A DNA stretch of 64,000 nt from Litoditis marina (taxonomy: Eukaryota; Nematoda; Chromadorea; Rhabditida; Rhabditidae): contig OZ038439.1 in NCBI GenBank assembly GCA_964036275.1, positions 15,980,330 to 16,044,329 on the forward strand. The letters run 5' to 3'. How positions within the stretch are numbered: position 1 is the first letter of the stretch; each line of letters begins with the position of its first letter. Both the position numbers and the translations under genes were made by a program. This document shows, piece after piece, positions 59,158 through 64,000 of the stretch. The notes beneath the pieces are model-generated. The model saw only the letters and a list, made by a program, of their open reading frames with translations, ran no database searches and was not told the origin of the DNA.

Positions 59158-59469
59158 TTATCTGCATGCTCTCAATATCTCTTCGCAACGGATGGGGGCA
59201 GGGCGGATTCGATCTCTTCTGGCTGCAGTGTTATAACTGCGGACTGCTTCGACCATTTCATCTCTCCATCGGACAATTGGCCTGCCAGGAGACCTTTTAC
59301 GATCTTTAGGAGATCTTTGCAGATGTTGGAGTTCACTCTTCAGTTTCTGATTTTCTGAGAGTTTCCCCAAAAACTCGTTGGCATCATGTGCTGGGATCAT
59401 CTCACCACCCACACAGTTTAAGGCGACCAAAGGGAAACGACGGATTTGTATCATGATTGCGTTTCTCAT
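59158..59469 (-). pseudogene. 3' fragment of a non-LTR retrotransposon reverse transcriptase ORF
   Basis: The open frame ends with KRSPGRPIVRWRDEMVEAV followed by a basic tail with ARRDRIR, matching the C-terminal GRP..RW.D(D/E)......A.DR..W signature of endonuclease/reverse-transcriptase polyproteins (RTE/CR1-like). No catalytic RT domain is nearby, so it is a truncated relic. The adjoining minus frame 59466-59699 may be more of it but is not recognisable. Confidence 0.6.
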
Positions 59470-59699
59470 CCGCTCTGGTGGTGAACATCATTTATCCGTT
59501 CTATGGTGCTGTCCAAATTCAGTATAGTTGTCGCCTGCAGAGCAGTAGAAGTATACTGTAGTTCCGTATTTCTGCTGTCAGCAGACCCTATTTCGTTAGA
59601 CATCATGGTTCCATCATAGTTTTCGCGCAAGCGACAAAGGTTTACTGTGCATTGATTTTCTGCTGTAAGAAATCTAAAAAGAGGTTGGCAGGCCAACAT

Positions 59700-60704
59700 T
59701 GTATTTTTAGTACGCCGGTCATGTCCGGATCAATTTCTAAATTCATTCTCAAACTCGATCAAACTATTAACAACTATCGAAAAACTGTATTCTCGCCAGC
59801 TTTCTCAACTCGAGTTTTTCAGTTTTGGTAAGTCGTTCCTGACAAACGTTGAAGGCAATTCAAACATTGCGTTGGTGACACTTTTGAGTAGCTCACCTTT
59901 TCATTGTTCTATCTTTCACTTTCTACTTGTTCTCTAGGTGTAGTCTCCCTCCTCCGCACTTTCGGTTCATATACTTGAATTACCGTTCAACTCACAATAA
60001 TATTATCTGAACTCTTAACATAAATTTATCTTTTTTTCCAATTTCAATCCTCTTTTTGCGGAACTCGATGTTTATCAGCAATTGGCGTGATAAAAACAAG
60101 TGCCAAGTTGCCAGGGTAACCAAAATGGGTGACCAGATATGTACGAGCTATTAACAGTTGCACATAGTATAGTTCACCTCACCAGCACTGTTCAGAACGT
60201 GTCCTCAGCATCTATTATACGTTTACTCAACTTTGTAACGCAAAACCTGTAAATCACGCCAGTTTACGTGAATGAGGTCATTAGGAAAAAATAATATAAA
60301 GTTTAGTAATAATCAACCGTCTATGTGAATGTTTTCGTGCATCTAAAAAACTAAATCACACGTTTTATCACGTAATTGTTGAAACGTACTGTAATACGGC
60401 ATGTGTCCCCCTTAAAGCAACCCATATATGTCTCAATTTCATTGTTCTTTGTACTTCCTGTCTAATGTCCTGTATAGCCTCCCGTTTCCAATTCAAAGAT
60501 TAGTCGTGAATCACAAGGATTGTAGTCAGATAGGCTGATAGCAGAACAGTCTGAACAAATTTTTTTGGATTAAAATCAGCCTATTTCTGACGTATAGGGT
60601 GTGATCAAAAGTGCTCATGTCAAAAATTTTTTTTTGATTCATTAAGAAAACTTTTCTGAAATTTCATATTCGATAGTTCATTTAAGCAAGTGGGTGATGA
60701 TAGT
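59700..60704. other. Intergenic, nothing recognised
   Basis: AT-rich sequence without splice-supported exons or clear repeats. Confidence 0.4.
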
Positions 60705-60943
60705 TATAGTTCCAGTCATTTCCACTGAGACCTTGGCAACGTGCCAACAAAACTTCCCGGTGACATTTCACCATGTTAACGTTTTCCAAAACACTGAAAG
60801 TTTTTCTGAGCGTCAGTTAAACCTTTTGTAACAATGCGTGAATAAACATTATTTTCATAAAATCTGTTATTTCATTGAAATACAAGCATTTGAAGTTTCA
60901 TTGGCACGCTGCCAAGGTCTCAGTAGGAATGGAAAAGACTATA
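60705..60943. mobile_element. TATAGT...ACTGAGACCTTGGCA MITE, copy 4
   Basis: TCCACTGAGACCTTGGCA near the left is mirrored by TGCCAAGGTCTCAGTAGGAA near the right, and the right end is GGAAAAGACTATA as in copy 2. Confidence 0.85.
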
Positions 60944-62795
60944 CGATTCGTTCTTCCTAAAAACGCCACCTCCTTGCGTTTGTAGTTTGCTCCTGTTTAT
61001 ATTCTTTCAAATTTTGGAAACTATGGCTTGTATAGGATTTGTCAAACCGTAGTGGACACCGTACCATCGATTTTGTAAGGGGTGGGGTTTGGCGAGGGGC
61101 CAGTCAGTCTGCGTATCATTGACCTACACACTCTCTCAACCGCTGGCAAATAGTCAACGACCGCCCGCCCCACATCGCGCAATCAATCGAACTCTCTGCT
61201 GTATTTATGGGGAGAATGGCGACTATATTTTAAACTGAATATCGAGTTCATTCCCGAATGTATCCAGTTGAAACTACAATTACAGCAGGACGAGAGCAAA
61301 ATATGCCCACATTCTTTAGAGCGACCTCTACAAAATTTCCGCGTTCCGAGAACGTAGTTTTCCTTGTCTTATTTGGATTCACATTTAAGTTTCTAACATC
61401 ATAAATAGTTTAGTCAATGGACACTGACACAACGTATATTCACGTCACTTGTTTTTCTAGGACATATTTTATATGAAAGTGCTGCGTGGAGAAAATATAT
61501 TTACAATCTAAAATCGAGTTGAACGATGTGAAAATTTATTGCTCGTTCATGTGTAGTATCAAAATGGTGGGTTTTTATTAATTTGAAGAGGTTGATGAAA
61601 CATATTTCACACTTTTTTATCGTGTGATCTTTTCATAGGTTCTTTTTGTTGGACTCACTCATTTCACGGAAAGCATCCACCGTATACCCCGCTGTTTTTG
61701 TAGTTTGATGCCGTTGATTTACTCTCGAGTTGTGAATTACGGCGTGTTTTGAGATGTATAACGGCGATGATTTGGTGACTCGCTATATTACATTATCGAC
61801 ATGGTGTTACAAAGTTTTGTGATGTGAAAACTGTTGCAACCTACAACATCGGAGTCACAATGCATTTTGTCCGGTATTTCAAGTTGCAAACGCGTAAAAC
61901 TCTTTGAAGGACTTGGTACTCTCGGCTTTTTAGGTGTATTATACATTAGAAAATGCAGTAAAATCTATGATTCCGGTATGTTAAGATCCAAAGGTTTTCA
62001 AGAAAAGTAAAAACTGAGAAAGTGGTTTTCAAATATAGATTTGCTCCGCACGCCTGATCTCTTTGGTCAGAATTTTACGAACTTGATCTGAGCACTAACA
62101 GGTTTATGTAACAAATCTACTGCGAGATTACGGTTTTTTTGCTCGTAGCAAATCTTTCCGCCCCGTTTTGATCATCAAAAATTTCATTCGACATCAGCAT
62201 CAGCGAGCGCGCTCTCGCTCTCATCTTATGAAAACTTTGTATCAACGTGGAACAGAAACATCTAGTTCATGTCGAGTGGAAGTATTAATTAATTCTGTCC
62301 AAAGATTGTGAACTAGGGGGGGCGGGGGTGTTATTGAACTCGTGCTCTCGAAATTTAACACTCTTGCGTACCACCGTACCTCAGTTGTTCAAAGCTGCCG
62401 GTCAAGTTTTTCCCCTACTGTGGTTTAAACAGTATTTCTCGATGTCAAAGTTGTTACTATTTCCACAATATTTATAGATGTATAGAAATATAGGAATAGT
62501 GGTAGATCAAATATGTAAGTATGTGCATCGCTGAGCAGGACCATGACGCACAAAAGTGCAGATCACACATGACTTGATTAGCTCTCAAGCTCTAAATCCC
62601 GTTCAAGCGAGCCACTCTTCGCAAAAACACGACTTTAACGTCCGAGGTTCTAGAATTTTCGCTGAGTCTATCTTTAATCGTTTAAATACATCGTAAAGTT
62701 TTGGTCGGTTAGTCACTGACTGTTCTCGCAATTCCCATACGGTTTGTTATGTATGAAGCAAGCATACATTTTGTTATTTTCACTACCTTGTCATG
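60944..62795. other. Intergenic with repeat fragments
   Basis: Holds copies of TTTGTAGTTTG (60976, 61697) and of GACCTACACACTCTCTC (61095-61140), a G-rich run near 62320, and no supported exon. Confidence 0.45.
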
Positions 62796-62873
62796 TTTGT
62801 AGTTTGATTTCGTGGCTTTTTGATTTTTCAAATTTCCCAAATTATGGCGTGTACCGAGTTCATACTACAAATG
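62796..62873. mobile_element. TTTGTAGTTTGAT...ACTACAAAT repeat, best copy
   Basis: TTTGTAGTTTGATTTCGTGG at the left; GTACCGAGTTCATACTACAA at the right give short inverted ends. The same design is at 42523-42572. Confidence 0.65.
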
Positions 62874-63004
62874 ATATGTGCATTCCTTGAATGTACTAAC
62901 TTGCTTGAAGGACCCATTATTTTCGGATTAGCTAGGCACGCTTGTTCACGTTCTCAACCAATTCAGCTTATAGGAGAAGTTAATTGAATAGTCACAACAA
63001 TTAG

Positions 63005-63085
63005 CATTCTAATGAGAAATCGTGCAGTTTGTCATTGCACGTTCTGGGTTTTGCTGTGTTTACCATGTTTCGTCACGTGACTTTG
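63005..63085 (+). repeat. CACGTG-containing dispersed repeat, copy 4
   Basis: AATGAGAAATCGTGCAGTTT, then GCTGTGTTTACCATGTTTC and TCACGTGAC; same family as 46516-46600. Confidence 0.65.
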
Positions 63086-63505
63086 ATTAGGTTTTCTAGT
63101 TGGAAAAGTAAAAACTCTAGGCCAATGTCACCCACGAGCATGATTATGTTGAAAATTCTCCATCTACCGAAAATTCACAGTTATTGTTGCCTGTTCCCAG
63201 TTGTCGATGTAGACTTGCTAGTTTTTTGATTACTTACTAGTTTTTTCGTAGTTTGACCGTAGCACCTGAGCAGTCTGAGATGCATATTATATTTTTTCTA
63301 GCATTATTCTTGTATAGTACTGCATTTATTGCATTCAGACTTTGTAGAGTTTATTTTTCGCTGTCTACCATTTTTCATTTCTTTTACCTGTAGTAATTCA
63401 AAGAGCTTAGTTTAGATTCCGTTGTTACACTTCTGTGTGATAATTTTTATTATCATAATAATAATTATTATTATAGCCAAATGTTTCACACCCTGAATAA
63501 GTAAT

Positions 63506-63787
63506 ATGGCGAATGACGAACACGTTTCAGTCCACGAAGATCATCCAACTGTTCTTTCATGTTCTCGAAAGTTCGTATTAACTCCCCCTCTCAATACCTC
63601 CAATCAGAAAAAAGGACATGATTCCGATTATGTAGGCGTGTCCAGACAAGTGTACTTTATTAATATTATTGTTAATGAAGGATTGCACTCTTTATGTGGT
63701 CGGCATTCGTATCAGAATGGGACCGTAATAACACTTGAACGATTAGTGGACAACATCTTTCCAAATAAAAATTATGGAAAGAAATAA
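63506..63787 (+). CDS. Possible hypothetical ORF, 93 aa
   Basis: The frame starts MANDEHVSVHEDHPTVLSC and ends in a basic tail; it has mixed, protein-like composition and an AATAAAAAT stretch at its end, but no splice context, homology or neighbour supports it. It may be chance or a terminal exon of a gene to the right. Confidence 0.2.
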   Translation: MANDEHVSVHEDHPTVLSCSRKFVLTPPLNTSNQKKGHDSDYVGVSRQVYFINIIVNEGLHSLCGRHSYQNGTVITLERLVDNIFPNKNYGKK

Positions 63788-64000
63788 CGTTCTTTTGTTA
63801 GTAGTGTAGTTACAGTTCATACCTTATTACTTTCGTTGAAATGTTTGTATGTAGTTTTATATTTCAAAAACTGAAGTAACTAAATATTAGGCTCTTTCCA
63901 CCTCTTTCCCCACTATTTTCGAAATGTTTTTTCAACTGCACCCACGTACCACAATGTCCCTGTGCTATTTGATACATTCACCCCGGGTACTAACGTAGTA

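Overview
The window is nuclear DNA of a nematode, most likely a Caenorhabditis-type rhabditid. Genes are split into many short exons (about 40-200 bp). Acceptors are dominated by TTTCAG, several genes start just behind an acceptor with no upstream exon (as expected for spliced-leader trans-splicing), and small palindromic repeats are everywhere. No bacterial, phage or CRISPR feature is present. Gene models were built by hand from splice sites and checked by codon phase at every junction; they are not supported by transcript data.

Left part (1-38 kb), minus strand: SRP68, the signal recognition particle subunit (4237 down to 227, 9 exons), lies downstream of a 25-exon gene (38033 down to 6131) for an 800-residue membrane-anchored coiled-coil protein of kinectin/ribosome-binding-protein type. 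Between exons 16 and 17 this second gene has a 22-kb intron.

That intron holds the main discovery: a 20.4-kb element (10214-30658) bounded by perfect 60-bp inverted repeats (including an ATAT palindrome that fits a target-site duplication), with related subterminal motifs inside both ends. It carries three intact multi-exon genes. M1 (minus, 20 exons, 753 aa) has an acidic segment and a DGQH motif reminiscent of ParB/sulfiredoxin folds. P1 (plus, 5 exons, 160 aa) is of unknown type. P2 (plus, 14 exons, 606 aa) is a DUF7869-like protein with candidate acidic catalytic residues and is the best transposase candidate. P1 and P2 are spaced like a nematode operon, and M1 and P1 diverge from a shared 0.6-kb promoter region. 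A small glycogen-binding (CBM48/AMPK-beta-like) gene lies against the left end and seems to have lost its 5' part to the insertion.

Right part (38-64 kb): a plus-strand gene for an atypical RING-like zinc protein (39110-45627, with one exon I could not place), a plus-strand gene for a small secreted protein with a TATA box (46431-49051), then about 15 kb that is gene-poor and filled with MITEs, foldbacks, duplications, a tRNA-like relic and a 3' fragment of a non-LTR retrotransposon.
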